From contig NZ_VRYE01000060.1 of assembly GCF_008041835.1 (NCBI RefSeq), forward strand, positions 1-42,516: 42,516 bases of DNA, read 5' to 3'. The DNA is from Ectopseudomonas mendocina (GTDB taxonomy: Bacteria; Pseudomonadota; Gammaproteobacteria; Pseudomonadales; Pseudomonadaceae). Every line of letters starts with the position of its first letter. Position 1 is the first letter of the stretch. The notes under the pieces were generated by a model. It saw only the letters and a list, made by a program, of their open reading frames with translations, ran no database searches and was not told the DNA's origin. This document shows, in pieces, positions 33,401 through 42,235 of the stretch. A program made the translations under genes and the position numbers.

Positions 33401-33540
33401 GTGGCGGCACGGGCAGCGAAGTGATGAGCCGCATCGCCGCACCCATGGTCGGCGGCATGCTTAGCGCGCCGCTGCTGTCGCTGTTCGTATTGCCGGCGGC
33501 ATATCGACTGATGCATCGGCGCCGACTCATAGCTCTTTGA
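30409..33540 (+). CDS. cusA: Cu(I)/Ag(I) efflux RND transporter CusA
   Basis: This 1043-residue proton-driven efflux pump has 12 membrane helices and two large periplasmic loops. The methionines that bind Cu(I)/Ag(I) in E. coli CusA (573, 623, 672) fall at exactly the same residue numbers: [18 protein letters not shown] and [11 protein letters not shown]. This places it in the copper/silver (HME-RND) group rather than with zinc/cobalt CzcA. The ATG overlaps the cusB stop. Export is direct to the outside through the CusC-type channel. Confidence 0.95.
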   Translation: MIAALIRWSVANRFLVLLATLFATAWGIWSLQNTPIDALPDLSDTQVIIRTPYPGQAPQIVENQVTYPLATTMLSVPGAKAVRGYSFFGDSFVYVLFEDDTDLYWARSRVLEYLSQIQSRLPASAKPALGPDATGVGWIYQYALVDRTGQHDLAQLRALQDWFLKFELKTLANVAEVATIGGMVKQYQVLLDPIKLASLGLTQSEVTAAIGRANQETGGAVLELAETEFMVRASGYLQSLNDFRAIPLRLDAGGVPVTLGEVAHIQLGPEMRRGITELDGEGEVVGGVVILRSGKNARSTIEAVKVKLGELESSLPDGVEIVTTYDRSQLIDRAVTNLSHKLIEEFIVVALVCAAFLWHLRSSLVAIVSLPVGVLIAFIVMHQQGINANIMSLGGIAIAIGAMVDAAVVMIENAHKKIEAWHQKHPGEALKGEIHWRVIIDAAVEVGPALFFCLLIITLSFIPVFTLQAQEGRLFGPLAFTKTYAMAAAAGLSVTLVPVLMGYWIRGRIPDEARNPLNRGLIRLYQPALDAVLAWPKTTLAVALLVFLSTLWPLSKLGGEFLPPLDEGDLLYMPSALPGLSAQKAAQLLQQTDRMIKSVPEVAHVFGKAGRAETATDPAPLEMFETTIQFKPREQWRAGMTANKLVEELDRVVQVPGLTNIWIPPIRNRIDMLATGIKSPIGVKVAGSDLAQIDATTQAIEKVAKDVPGVSSALAERLTGGRYIDVDIDRVAAARYGLNIADVQAIVSSAIGGENVGETVEGLARFPISVRYPREWRDSLDGLEQLPIYTPQGSQITLGTVARIRISDGPPMLKSENARPSGWVYVDVRDRDLASVVADLRATIDQQVHLQPGISLSYSGQFEFLERANARLKLVVPATLLIIFVLLYLCFGRLSEALLIMATLPFALVGGVWFLYLLGFHLSVATGVGFIALAGVAAEFGVIMLLYLKNAWNERQDAGHNDEAALLEAIREGAVLRVRPKAMTVAVIIAGLLPILLGGGTGSEVMSRIAAPMVGGMLSAPLLSLFVLPAAYRLMHRRRLIAL

Positions 33541-33549
33541 GCTGATTGA

Positions 33550-33583
33550 AAAGGTAAAGCGCCCTGCTGGGCGCTCTACCTTT
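33550..33583. terminator. Bidirectional terminator between cusA and merA
   Basis: AGCGCCC-TGCT-GGGCGCT is extended by an outer AAAGGTA/TACCTTT stem, giving a 15-step hairpin with one mismatch. It sits between two convergent genes (10 bp past cusA) with T-rich sequence on both sides. Confidence 0.8.
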
Positions 33584-33614
33584 GACTTGAGATGTAATTG
33601 ACTCTTTCTCTCGC

Positions 33615-35380
<1,766 letters not shown>

Positions 35381-35393
35381 GGCGAACTCCGGA

Positions 35394-35744
35394 TCAATAG
35401 AACAAGAGAAGGACGTAGGGGAAGCCGAGCGCGACCAGCACCAAGGCCGCCACCAAGCAAAACAGCAGCTTGTAGGTGGTGCGTACCTGAGGGATGGCGC
35501 AAACCTCACCCGGCGTGCAGGCCTGAGCCGGGCGAAAAATACGTCGCCAGGCAAAAAACAGCGCTACCAGTGCCGCGCCGATGAAGAGCGGTCGGTAGGG
35601 TTCCAGCACGCTCAGGTTGCCAATCCAGGCTCCACTGAAGCCCAAGGTGATCAACAGCAGCGGCCCAAGGCAGCAGGTCGAGGCAAGAATCGCCGCCAAT
35701 CCACCCAGCGCAAGAGGGGCGCGCCCGTTTGGCGATTCAGACAT
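35394..35744 (-). CDS. merT: Mercuric transport membrane protein MerT
   Basis: This 116-residue inner-membrane protein has three helices. The Hg(II)-binding vicinal pair Cys24-Cys25 is in helix 1 (STCCLGPLLLITLGFSG), and the second pair Cys76/Cys82 is in the cytosolic loop (ACTPGEVC). It imports Hg(II) from MerP to MerA. It is the first gene from the MerR-controlled promoter. Confidence 0.94.
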   Translation of the reverse strand: MSESPNGRAPLALGGLAAILASTCCLGPLLLITLGFSGAWIGNLSVLEPYRPLFIGAALVALFFAWRRIFRPAQACTPGEVCAIPQVRTTYKLLFCLVAALVLVALGFPYVLLLFY

Positions 35745-35779
35745 ACATTGCTCCTTTTATGCACTTGATCGATGAACTA

Positions 35780-35810
35780 AGGTTACTTCCGTAGTCAAGT
35801 ACGGGATCAA
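35780..35810 (-). promoter_or_regulatory. merTPA promoter and MerR operator
   Basis: On the minus strand, -35 TTGATC (35805-35810), a 19-bp spacer and -10 TAACCT (35780-35785) form the overlong-spacer promoter typical of MerR-activated genes. The MerR dyad CCGTA/TACGG (35789-35793 and 35800-35804) lies in the spacer. Confidence 0.92.
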
Positions 35811-35815
35811 GTATC

Positions 35816-36259
35816 ATGGAGAGCACGGCACAGCGTCTGACCATTGGCGTTTTCGCCAAAGCCGCCGGCGTCAATGTAGAAACCATCCGTTTCTATCAGC
35901 GCAAGGGCTTATTGCCTGAGCCAGATAAGCCGTTCGGGAGTATTCGTCGTTATGGCAACGCCGATGTGGCGCGGGTGCAGTTCATTAAGTCCGCTCAGCG
36001 CTTGGGCTTCAGCCTGGATGAAGTGGCCGAATTGCTGAGGCTGGACGACGGCACGCATTGCCTCGAAGCCCGTGAGTTGGCCGAACAGAAACTTACCGAT
36101 GTGCGCGATAAACTCGCGGACCTCCAACGGATCGAGTCAGTGCTGACGCAGCTGGTTCGCGCCTGCTGTGCAAGCCCAGACAGGGTGGCCTGCCCGCTTA
36201 TTGAGTCGCTGTATCAACGCAAGAATCCGCCTAACAGTGAGCTGCAAAACCCACTGTAA
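35816..36259 (+). CDS. merR: Mercury-responsive regulator MerR
   Basis: This 147-residue regulator has the MerR winged helix ([36 protein letters not shown]) and the three Hg(II)-binding cysteines at 82, 117 and 126, as in Tn501 MerR. It diverges from merT and binds the dyad in the shared 19-bp-spacer promoter. It activates merTPA with Hg(II) and represses itself. Its stop codon is part of CTGTAACAAAGC, a motif also found upstream of arsM and the porin. Confidence 0.95.
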   Translation: MESTAQRLTIGVFAKAAGVNVETIRFYQRKGLLPEPDKPFGSIRRYGNADVARVQFIKSAQRLGFSLDEVAELLRLDDGTHCLEARELAEQKLTDVRDKLADLQRIESVLTQLVRACCASPDRVACPLIESLYQRKNPPNSELQNPL

Positions 36260-36327
36260 CAAAGCCCATAGCGGCTCATCTCAATTGCACAGGGCGACTG
36301 TCTCGCTCTGCCAACTGAGGTTTAACC

Positions 36328-36588
36328 ATGAGCCGCGTCATCCTTTACACCAGCCAGCACTGCCCTTTCTGTAAACAAGCCGAGCATCTGTTGAGCCAGC
36401 GCGATGCCGGTCCCCTGGCGAAAATCCGGGTGGACCTGGACCCCGCTCAGCTGCAACAGATGATTGAACTGACTGGCCGGCGCACCGTACCGCAGATTTT
36501 TATCGGCGAGCGCCATATCGGCGGTTATGACGATTTGGCCAAGCTCGACCGCAGTGGCGAACTCAAGACGCTGCTCGGTAACCAGTAG
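36328..36588 (+). CDS. Glutaredoxin (GrxC-like)
   Basis: This 86-residue glutaredoxin has the CPFC active site (Cys12/Cys15), the TVPQIFI cis-Pro loop and GGYDDL. Its length is typical of monothiol/dithiol Grx3. It uses glutathione to reduce disulfides. It begins 69 bp after merR on the same strand and is followed by a DUF3179 gene, so it may be expressed with the mer regulator. A role in thiol repair or reducing metal-thiolates under mercury is inferred. Confidence 0.9.
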   Translation: MSRVILYTSQHCPFCKQAEHLLSQRDAGPLAKIRVDLDPAQLQQMIELTGRRTVPQIFIGERHIGGYDDLAKLDRSGELKTLLGNQ

Positions 36589-36610
36589 CCGTCTGCTGAT
36601 GGGAGGCGCC

Positions 36611-37642
36611 ATGCACTGCCGCTACCTTCTGACCTTATTGGGCCTGGTCTACCTGGGCGCCACAATGCCCGTTCAGGCCCAGCCACCAGCCGGGCCTGAG
36701 CGCGTGCTCTCCCCCAGCCATGCCATGTTTACCGAGCTGCTGCTCTCCGGCGGCCCCGGCAAGGACGGTATTCCCGCCATCGACTCGCCCAAATTCAGCG
36801 ATGCCCGGGATGCAGACGACTACCTCAAAGCCCAGGACATCGTATTCGGTGTCTATCACCAGGGGGAGGCAAAGGCTTACCCGCAACGAATCATGGTCTG
36901 GCATGAAATCGTCAACGACAGCCTTGGTGGCGAGCCCGTCAGCATTACCTACTGCCCGCTGACGGCCACGGCCATCGGCTTCAAACGCGGCAGTACCAGC
37001 CTTGGTGTCTCCGGTAAACTGCTGAACAGCAATGTGGTGATGTACGACCGGGCCAGCGACAGTTACTGGTCGCAGATCGCCGCTGTGGCCTTCGAGGGGC
37101 CACTCAAGGGCCAGAGCCTGGATGAAATCCAGGTCACCTGGACCACCTGGGCGCGCTGGAAGGAGCGCTACCCACAAACCCAAGTGCTGACTGAGCGCAC
37201 CGGTTATATGCGCAACTACAACCGCGACCCCTATGGCAGTTACAGCCCGCTGCATGGCTACTATATCGAGCCGCAGGTGATGTTTCCGGTCACCCATAGC
37301 CGCCCCGAGTTACATGCAAAGCAGATGATTCGCGGTTTTCGCACCTCACAGGTGGCGGTCGCCATCAATCGGGAATATCTGGAGCAACAGGGTATCGTGC
37401 ATTACCAGCATGCTGACCGACATTACCTGATCATTCAGGACAGCCGCCTCGATACCGCCTGGGTTTATGAGTCTGACGCGCGCATCGCCCTCGACCCAGC
37501 CACTCTGAACTTCACCCAGGACGGCCCGCAAGCCCCGGAGCTGCAGGGGTTGGCCAAGATAAACATGATCGATGCCATGTGGTTTGCCTGGGCCACCTTC
37601 TACCCACAGACGGTGCTGCTCGATGCCCCTGCCGGCCTTTAA
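36611..37642 (+). CDS. DUF3179 secreted protein
   Basis: This 343-residue protein starts at 36611 after GGGAGG, with a signal peptide (CRYLLTLLGLVYLGATMPVQAQ). The body has the DUF3179 signatures IPAIDSPKF, KAYPQRIMVWHEIVND and VSITYCPLTATAIGFKR, with Cys in TYCPLTATA. The family is periplasmic or surface-located and uncharacterised. The conserved YCPL and His residues suggest metal or thiol binding. It lies 22 bp after the glutaredoxin gene and overlaps the next gene by 20 bp, which suggests one transcription unit. Confidence 0.85.
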   Translation: MHCRYLLTLLGLVYLGATMPVQAQPPAGPERVLSPSHAMFTELLLSGGPGKDGIPAIDSPKFSDARDADDYLKAQDIVFGVYHQGEAKAYPQRIMVWHEIVNDSLGGEPVSITYCPLTATAIGFKRGSTSLGVSGKLLNSNVVMYDRASDSYWSQIAAVAFEGPLKGQSLDEIQVTWTTWARWKERYPQTQVLTERTGYMRNYNRDPYGSYSPLHGYYIEPQVMFPVTHSRPELHAKQMIRGFRTSQVAVAINREYLEQQGIVHYQHADRHYLIIQDSRLDTAWVYESDARIALDPATLNFTQDGPQAPELQGLAKINMIDAMWFAWATFYPQTVLLDAPAGL

Positions 37643-38129
37643 GCGCTGGCTGATCGGCCTAGCCTCCGGAGTTTACGGGCTGCTGTACCTGTATATGCTC
37701 GGGGATATCGACATCGGTACTGCTGGCTGGGGCTGGCACAGCCTGCCCTGGCAGTGGGCCCATCTCCTTTCCCAGCGCAGCCCCTGGCAATTCGAGGCGC
37801 TGGCCATGCTGGAGATGGGGGTGCTGGTCATACTGTTTAGCCCGGCCAATCTGTTGATTGCTGCGACGCTTTCAGCCCTGCTGGGCCTGAACCTGCATGG
37901 TGCTCTGGCGTTGCGTCAGAACGCCAACTGCACGGCCATCGCCAGCGCGGGGGTATGGCCCTCTCTGCTGGCCGGCGGTGCGTGCTGCGCCCCCAGCCTG
38001 TTATTGCTGTTAGGCATACCCGGGCTGGGTGTATTTGTCAGCCTATTCGCCTGGATGTTACCGCTGGCGCTGATTCTGTTGCTGATCAGCCGCTGTTGGC
38101 AAAGGTACAACGGTGCGCCAGCAATATGA
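37623..38129 (+). CDS. Membrane protein with MerT-like vicinal Cys pair
   Basis: This 168-residue protein starts at 37623 and has four or five membrane segments. One segment reads LLAGGACCAPSLLLLLGIPG with Cys121-Cys122. MerT helix 1 here reads ILASTCCLGPLLLITLGFSG, so position, proline and glycine pattern agree. Cys103 and Cys158 are also near the membrane. No named family is recognised. A mercury or other soft-metal carrier is inferred from the motif and from the mer neighbourhood; a thiol-based redox role is the alternative. Confidence 0.75.
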   Translation: MPLPAFKRWLIGLASGVYGLLYLYMLGDIDIGTAGWGWHSLPWQWAHLLSQRSPWQFEALAMLEMGVLVILFSPANLLIAATLSALLGLNLHGALALRQNANCTAIASAGVWPSLLAGGACCAPSLLLLLGIPGLGVFVSLFAWMLPLALILLLISRCWQRYNGAPAI

Positions 38130-38230
38130 TTGTTGAGCAATATAGCCGCCGCCATGATATTGCCACCGCATGAAGTACACATTCCTTTGCCACATAACGG
38201 CCTATGTGTTGTTAATCTTATGAGAATCAC
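38110..38230 (-). pseudogene. Possible DUF2790 relic
   Basis: On the minus strand, GCAATATCA directly followed by TGGCGGCGG (about 38144-38165) matches the 3' end of the DUF2790 gene at 23913, where the same two blocks flank a 6-bp segment. Upstream, the translated pattern VYFMRWQYHGGG resembles VHYLQYQVHGGGC. No full frame survives. Confidence 0.35.
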
Positions 38231-38303
38231 TAGCAAAAATCGGGTGGCTATACGTGGCGCAGAAGTTAGGGAACGCACTTCCCATTAGGCATATGGCGGG
38301 GAT

Positions 38304-38327
38304 GGGTGATATAAATATTTATTACCC
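38304..38327. promoter_or_regulatory. Near-palindrome before small membrane gene
   Basis: GGGTGATA and TATTACCC-like arms flank an AT-rich centre, about 30 bp upstream of the gene at 38358. It could be an operator or a promoter element. Confidence 0.3.
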
Positions 38328-38357
38328 GACATCGCACCCAATTATCGAGCAAGTTCC

Positions 38358-38630
38358 ATGAGCACATCTAGACGATTCCTGGCCCTCGTCCCACTCTTTT
38401 TTACGCCATTAGTGCTGCTCGGCATCAACAACATGAGTTCAGACAAGGCTATTGCCCTGATTATTCCATGGATAATATTTAGCATTTTCCACCTGATACT
38501 TTTTCTGTTTCTCAATAAGTATATACTATCTACTGGGCAACTCATTCTGACTAGCTTTTCGATGGCACTATTTATTACATGCATTATTGCGCTTTACTTC
38601 TTCTCACATGCATGGAGTGCAATCGCATAG
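38358..38630 (+). CDS. Small hydrophobic membrane protein
   Basis: This 90-residue protein has three hydrophobic segments (about 8-24, 30-51 and 60-85) and AT-rich codon use unlike the mer genes. I recognise no family. It lies in the AT-rich patch with the chemoreceptor-like gene, which suggests a separate origin. The gene is probable but not certain. Confidence 0.5.
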   Translation: MSTSRRFLALVPLFFTPLVLLGINNMSSDKAIALIIPWIIFSIFHLILFLFLNKYILSTGQLILTSFSMALFITCIIALYFFSHAWSAIA

Positions 38631-38770
38631 CACGGCATGCGCCAAAGATCCGCGCCCGCTTACCATTGAATACTGACAATTAAAAAATTTAGCTAAACCC
38701 TGAGAACTCATTGCATCACTCAGTATCAAACCAGATTATTTAAAGCAAACAGCCTGAAAAAACAGAGAGC

Positions 38771-39865
38771 TTAAGTCGACAGACTATAGTTTCTCTCAAT
38801 AATCTCCAGCGCCTGCCTGCCTAATAAAATATTGCTTCCAGATCCAGATACTGCCTTCTTTGTGTCCTCGGTCAAGATCTCAACCTGCCCAGTCAGGTTA
38901 TTTAGGCGCACCCTTTCACTTGAGAATAGCAACTGAACACGGTCTAATTTTTCACGTAGATCTGCTGAAGCTCTCTCTACCTCAGATGTTGCAATCACCA
39001 TTTCACTTTGTCCGTCGACTGTTTTCTGCTTTGCCTGCCCCATCAATAATCGCATTTCGCTAATAAGCCCCGTCAAATCCTCTTGACACTTTTCAAGAGA
39101 TTTCAGGCGTATACCTATACTCTCCGAGTTATCCTTGGACATTGCTGCTAAACTTTTTACTTGGTCTGCAACAACCGCAAACCCTCGCCCTTGTTCTCCA
39201 GCTCTTGCGGCTTCGATTGCCGCATTCAGCGCCAATAGATTAGTTTGACTGGCAATTGCTGTTATGCCTTTTGAAAGGTCTGCTATGCTTTTGAACTCTA
39301 CAAGAAGAATCTTTTCAGCCATTGAGAGTTTATCAACTACATCAATAGACCTTGTCACATGACCACCCAAGTCACGAACATTCTCGCAAACCGCCTCAAA
39401 AGCCTTATCAATATCATTTAAAATCCCATCGCAAGCCTCGATGTCTTTACTGAGTTCCGCGCTAGACTTAGCTGCTTGCAGAGCATCCTTAAGTACCCCT
39501 TCTACAAAATCGAGTTTCTTAGCTGAAGCAGAGTTAACATTCATTGCATTGTTGGTAATCTTCTCAATGCAAGAGTGCAAATCTTCAACTTCAGAAACCT
39601 TGCGCTCGTCAACTTTACAGCCAGTAATATGCTGCTCCTCAGCCACGTACCTCGATCTCAAGCCGCCACTTAAAACAACCCACAAAGAAAGCAATATGAA
39701 AACTATAGCAACATAGACTGCGCGCCCTGACTCATCACTCATGCCGAAAGGGTAAAACACCAACAACACATACATCACCACACAAAGTAGCGACACCCAT
39801 AGCACGCCGCTCAACTTGGAGCGCGGTATTGAATTCAAAATATCAATCACCCCCTCACCACTCAT
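38771..39865 (-). CDS. Methyl-accepting chemotaxis-type protein without sensor domain
   Basis: This 364-residue protein has two membrane segments near the N-terminus (about 19-40 and 49-67) with only a short loop between them, so there is no periplasmic ligand domain. The C-terminal part carries the receptor tip motif [38 protein letters not shown] (about 204-240) in a long coiled coil. It would bind CheW/CheA. Base composition is AT-rich relative to the neighbours. It may sense a membrane or redox signal, or act as a cytosolic-signal receptor. Confidence 0.85.
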   Translation of the reverse strand: MSGEGVIDILNSIPRSKLSGVLWVSLLCVVMYVLLVFYPFGMSDESGRAVYVAIVFILLSLWVVLSGGLRSRYVAEEQHITGCKVDERKVSEVEDLHSCIEKITNNAMNVNSASAKKLDFVEGVLKDALQAAKSSAELSKDIEACDGILNDIDKAFEAVCENVRDLGGHVTRSIDVVDKLSMAEKILLVEFKSIADLSKGITAIASQTNLLALNAAIEAARAGEQGRGFAVVADQVKSLAAMSKDNSESIGIRLKSLEKCQEDLTGLISEMRLLMGQAKQKTVDGQSEMVIATSEVERASADLREKLDRVQLLFSSERVRLNNLTGQVEILTEDTKKAVSGSGSNILLGRQALEIIERNYSLST

Positions 39866-39980
39866 AATAGAAATCGTTCAATCCAGCCAGCATGAGAATC
39901 AAAAACAAATAGAAGCAATAAAACTCACCCCCAAAACAAGCCGCTGTCTATATGACTGCATCATAGGGCAGCACAAGACA

Positions 39981-40463
39981 CTACATGGCCAGTGTAATTT
40001 CCCCGATGAGTTTTAATTCATTTACACAATGAGAGGTATCAAGTTTATTAAATGGCAATTGCAGAAAGCGCTCGACACGGGCGCGAATGATTTGCACGGT
40101 CTGATCGAATACCGCGTTTATCTCCTCCTCCGAGCCCTGTTGCGCTGCCGGGTCGGCAAGCCCCCAGTGCGCCTTGAACGCCTGATCGAAATAAGCCGGA
40201 CAAGGTTCATTAGCCGCATTGTCGCAGAGCGTAATCACCACATCGGGTTGCAGTTGTGCGTGCACCTCCTGGGACTTGCTGTACAGCCCCGTCTGCTCGA
40301 TGCCGGCCCGTGCCAGGGCCTTCAGGCTTTGCGGATGCACCCAGCCACAGGGTTTGCTTCCCGCACTCACGGCACGCATGCTGACAGGGGCCAGGTGATT
40401 GAACACAGCTTCAGCCAGAATGCTGCGGCAGCTGTTGGCGGTACAAAGAAACAGGATATTCAT
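39981..40463 (-). CDS. arsC: Arsenate reductase ArsC, low-molecular-weight phosphatase type
   Basis: This 160-residue enzyme reduces arsenate to arsenite with thioredoxin-type electrons. It has the P-loop CTANSCRS (Cys7, x5, Arg13) and a redox pair Cys80/Cys88 in TLCDNAANEPCPAYF. The DPAAQQGSEEEINAVFDQ stretch is the usual Asp loop. It is not the glutaredoxin-dependent ArsC type. It follows the His-rich gene by 24 bp on the same strand. It would feed arsenite to ArsM in this organism. Confidence 0.92.
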   Translation of the reverse strand: MNILFLCTANSCRSILAEAVFNHLAPVSMRAVSAGSKPCGWVHPQSLKALARAGIEQTGLYSKSQEVHAQLQPDVVITLCDNAANEPCPAYFDQAFKAHWGLADPAAQQGSEEEINAVFDQTVQIIRARVERFLQLPFNKLDTSHCVNELKLIGEITLAM

Positions 40464-40487
40464 GCTGGTACTTACCTTGGTTGAAGC

Positions 40488-41252
40488 TTATCGGCTTATG
40501 CCCTGGGCCTGACGCAGCTGCTCGACCCAAGCGTTGATTGAGATGTCGAGATGCCCGGTGATCTCCAGTGAACGGTCTTCCAACACATCCTGGTCGGGAT
40601 GCAGCGCACGCCAGTGCTCGACAACCTGATCACGATGATCAAGCAATGCCTCGATATGCGGGCGGAACAACTTGAGCATGGCGCTTAGCCACAGATTGGT
40701 CGGCCAGGAGGGATGGGCGTGGTCGATCAGAAAACCCGGCAGCATCTCCTTGACGGCCGTTGCCGGGTACCAGGTTTCTGCCGTGACCCAACGATTACAG
40801 GCGAACAGGCCAATGGGCTGGCCCCAGGCATCCATGGAAATGGCCACCAGATGGGCAATGGCCTCATCGCCCATAGGCCAGGGCTCGCTCTTACACAAAT
40901 CCTTACGCGGCTGCAGGTGCGCACCTATGCCTGCACCACGGATAAAGGTGTGGAAGTGTCCATGCTCCACGCCCCCTTCACGGTGAGCGTGGTAGTAGTA
41001 CTGGCTGTGGCTGTCGCGGTCGAATACGTCGCCATCGGGGTAGTGGTTCATTTCATAGAACCCCTCATGGCCCTTGAGCAGTTCGCCGACCACGTTCAAC
41101 CCAGCCTTGGCCAGCGCATGCTGGCAACGCTCAACCTCAACGGCCGCCTCCAGCATAACGGCCCGTTCGTGAGGCGAAAGCGCGGTTGCATCAGGCGCGG
41201 CCAACAGCATGCCGGGGACGGCATTGGGTAGATTGGAAAGCGGTAAATTCAT
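40488..41252 (-). CDS. His-rich protein of unknown function (DUF6969-like)
   Basis: This 254-residue protein starts at 41252 after GGAGGG. The region around residues 67-103 includes HYPDGDVFDRDSHSQYYYHA and then HREGGVEHGHFHTF, with many His and Asp that could hold a metal centre. No signal peptide or membrane segment is visible. From memory it resembles DUF6969; I am not certain. It lies between the NPCAAK-repeat cytochrome (54 bp away) and arsC (24 bp away), all on one strand. Confidence 0.72.
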   Translation of the reverse strand: MNLPLSNLPNAVPGMLLAAPDATALSPHERAVMLEAAVEVERCQHALAKAGLNVVGELLKGHEGFYEMNHYPDGDVFDRDSHSQYYYHAHREGGVEHGHFHTFIRGAGIGAHLQPRKDLCKSEPWPMGDEAIAHLVAISMDAWGQPIGLFACNRWVTAETWYPATAVKEMLPGFLIDHAHPSWPTNLWLSAMLKLFRPHIEALLDHRDQVVEHWRALHPDQDVLEDRSLEITGHLDISINAWVEQLRQAQGISR

Positions 41253-41305
41253 GCAACCCTCCAAACGCGCCGGAGCCGATCAAACCGGCCCCGGCTTGTC
41301 CTGGT

Positions 41306-42121
41306 TCAAGATTTGACGGCGCAGGGATTTTTAGCCGCGCAAGGGTTCTTCGCGGCACAAGGGTTTTTCGCAGCACAAGGATTCTTGACCGCGCAGGGGT
41401 TTTTCGCGGCGCACGGGTTGGCCGCACAGGGATTGGCTGCGCAGGGATTGGGCTTAAAACTGGTCTGCAATGTCGCGGTGTAGGCTGTCAGCGCCGCCAG
41501 TTCCTTCGACTCCCAGCCCAATGCCTTGGCCGCCATGGGCGCGACCATGCAGATCTGCACCATCTCATCGAGAAAGACCTGGCTCATGCCGAACTGATCC
41601 TTGGCCATGGCCACCTGGTGGGGGAACGCCTTGGCAAAGCTGGCCTGAAACAGGTTGCCACCCTGGTGGCAGGTCTCGCAGGACAGGCCATTGCTGCTCA
41701 GTTTTGGGTCCTTGTAAAGCTTCTCGCCATAGGCCACAAGCTCAGCCTGGGAGCCCTGATAAGGCTTGTAGTTCGCTGGGCGCTTGACCGATTTGACGGC
41801 GCAAGGATTGAGCTTGGCCGCACAGGGGTTCTTGGCGGCACAAGGGTTTTTCGCAGCACAAGGATTAGCCGCGCATTTGGCGGCGCAGGGATTTTTTGCG
41901 GCGCACGGGTTCTTTGCCGCACAGGGATTTTTCGCGGCGCATGGGTTCTTGGCTGCACAGGGATTCAGCGTGGCTGGCGCGCATTTGGCCGCGCAAGGAC
42001 CGCAGGGGCTGGCGGCGAAAGCTGGGCCGGCCAGAGCCAAGGCCAGCACGCTGGCGGACACCATCGCGGCAATGGGACGCTGACAAGAAAACTGCGGATG
42101 ATCGGGACAAGTCGAGAGCAT
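41306..42121 (-). CDS. Cytochrome c with NPCAAK repeats
   Basis: This 271-residue protein starts at 42121, where GAGGAAA supports the ATG better than the upstream candidate at 42136. After a signal peptide ending GPAFA, residues 38-110 hold about ten Cys-Ala-Ala-Lys-Asn-Pro-type repeats, then a globular cytochrome c domain with one heme site CETCH (148-152) and candidate Met ligands. Residues 225-270 hold eight more repeats. The mature protein has 24 Cys, 22 of them outside the heme motif. It looks like a periplasmic c-type cytochrome with two metallothionein-like arms. Metal binding is inferred. The DNA repeat unit is 18 bp. Confidence 0.85.
   Translation of the reverse strand: MLSTCPDHPQFSCQRPIAAMVSASVLALALAGPAFAASPCGPCAAKCAPATLNPCAAKNPCAAKNPCAAKNPCAAKNPCAAKCAANPCAAKNPCAAKNPCAAKLNPCAVKSVKRPANYKPYQGSQAELVAYGEKLYKDPKLSSNGLSCETCHQGGNLFQASFAKAFPHQVAMAKDQFGMSQVFLDEMVQICMVAPMAAKALGWESKELAALTAYTATLQTSFKPNPCAANPCAANPCAAKNPCAVKNPCAAKNPCAAKNPCAAKNPCAVKS
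41308..41450 (-). repeat. 18-bp tandem coding repeats, C-terminal block
   Basis: Tandem 18-bp units encode Asn-Pro-Cys-Ala-Ala-Lys (or Val-Lys). The two shortest variants drop the Lys codon. Units differ by silent changes, so they have drifted while the protein motif is kept. Confidence 0.85.
41795..42005 (-). repeat. 18-bp tandem coding repeats, N-terminal block
   Basis: The same unit recurs about ten times in the N-terminal arm, with two spacer variants (Leu-Asn-Pro-Cys and Ala-Lys-Cys-Ala-Ala). Silent differences between copies indicate selection for the encoded motif. Confidence 0.85.
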
Positions 42122-42235
42122 GGGGGCTTTCCTCATAGGGCCACAGGTATTGTTTGTTATTGGTGCCACCACTGAAGACACCTGCGCTGGCATGTCTGCA
42201 AGCATTGTCAGCGCTTGATCGCGTTCTCTCCCTAG

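Noticed and set aside
41308..42005. Possible CRISPR array from regular short repeats
   Set aside because: The units are 18-bp, in frame, without unique spacers, and encode a constant peptide with silent drift; this is a protein repeat.
41186..42175. 329-codon plus-strand frame with apparent Gly/Ala/Arg repeats
   Set aside because: Its repeats are the complement of the NPCAAK repeats; the minus-strand protein has a signal peptide, CxxCH and a proper ribosome binding site.
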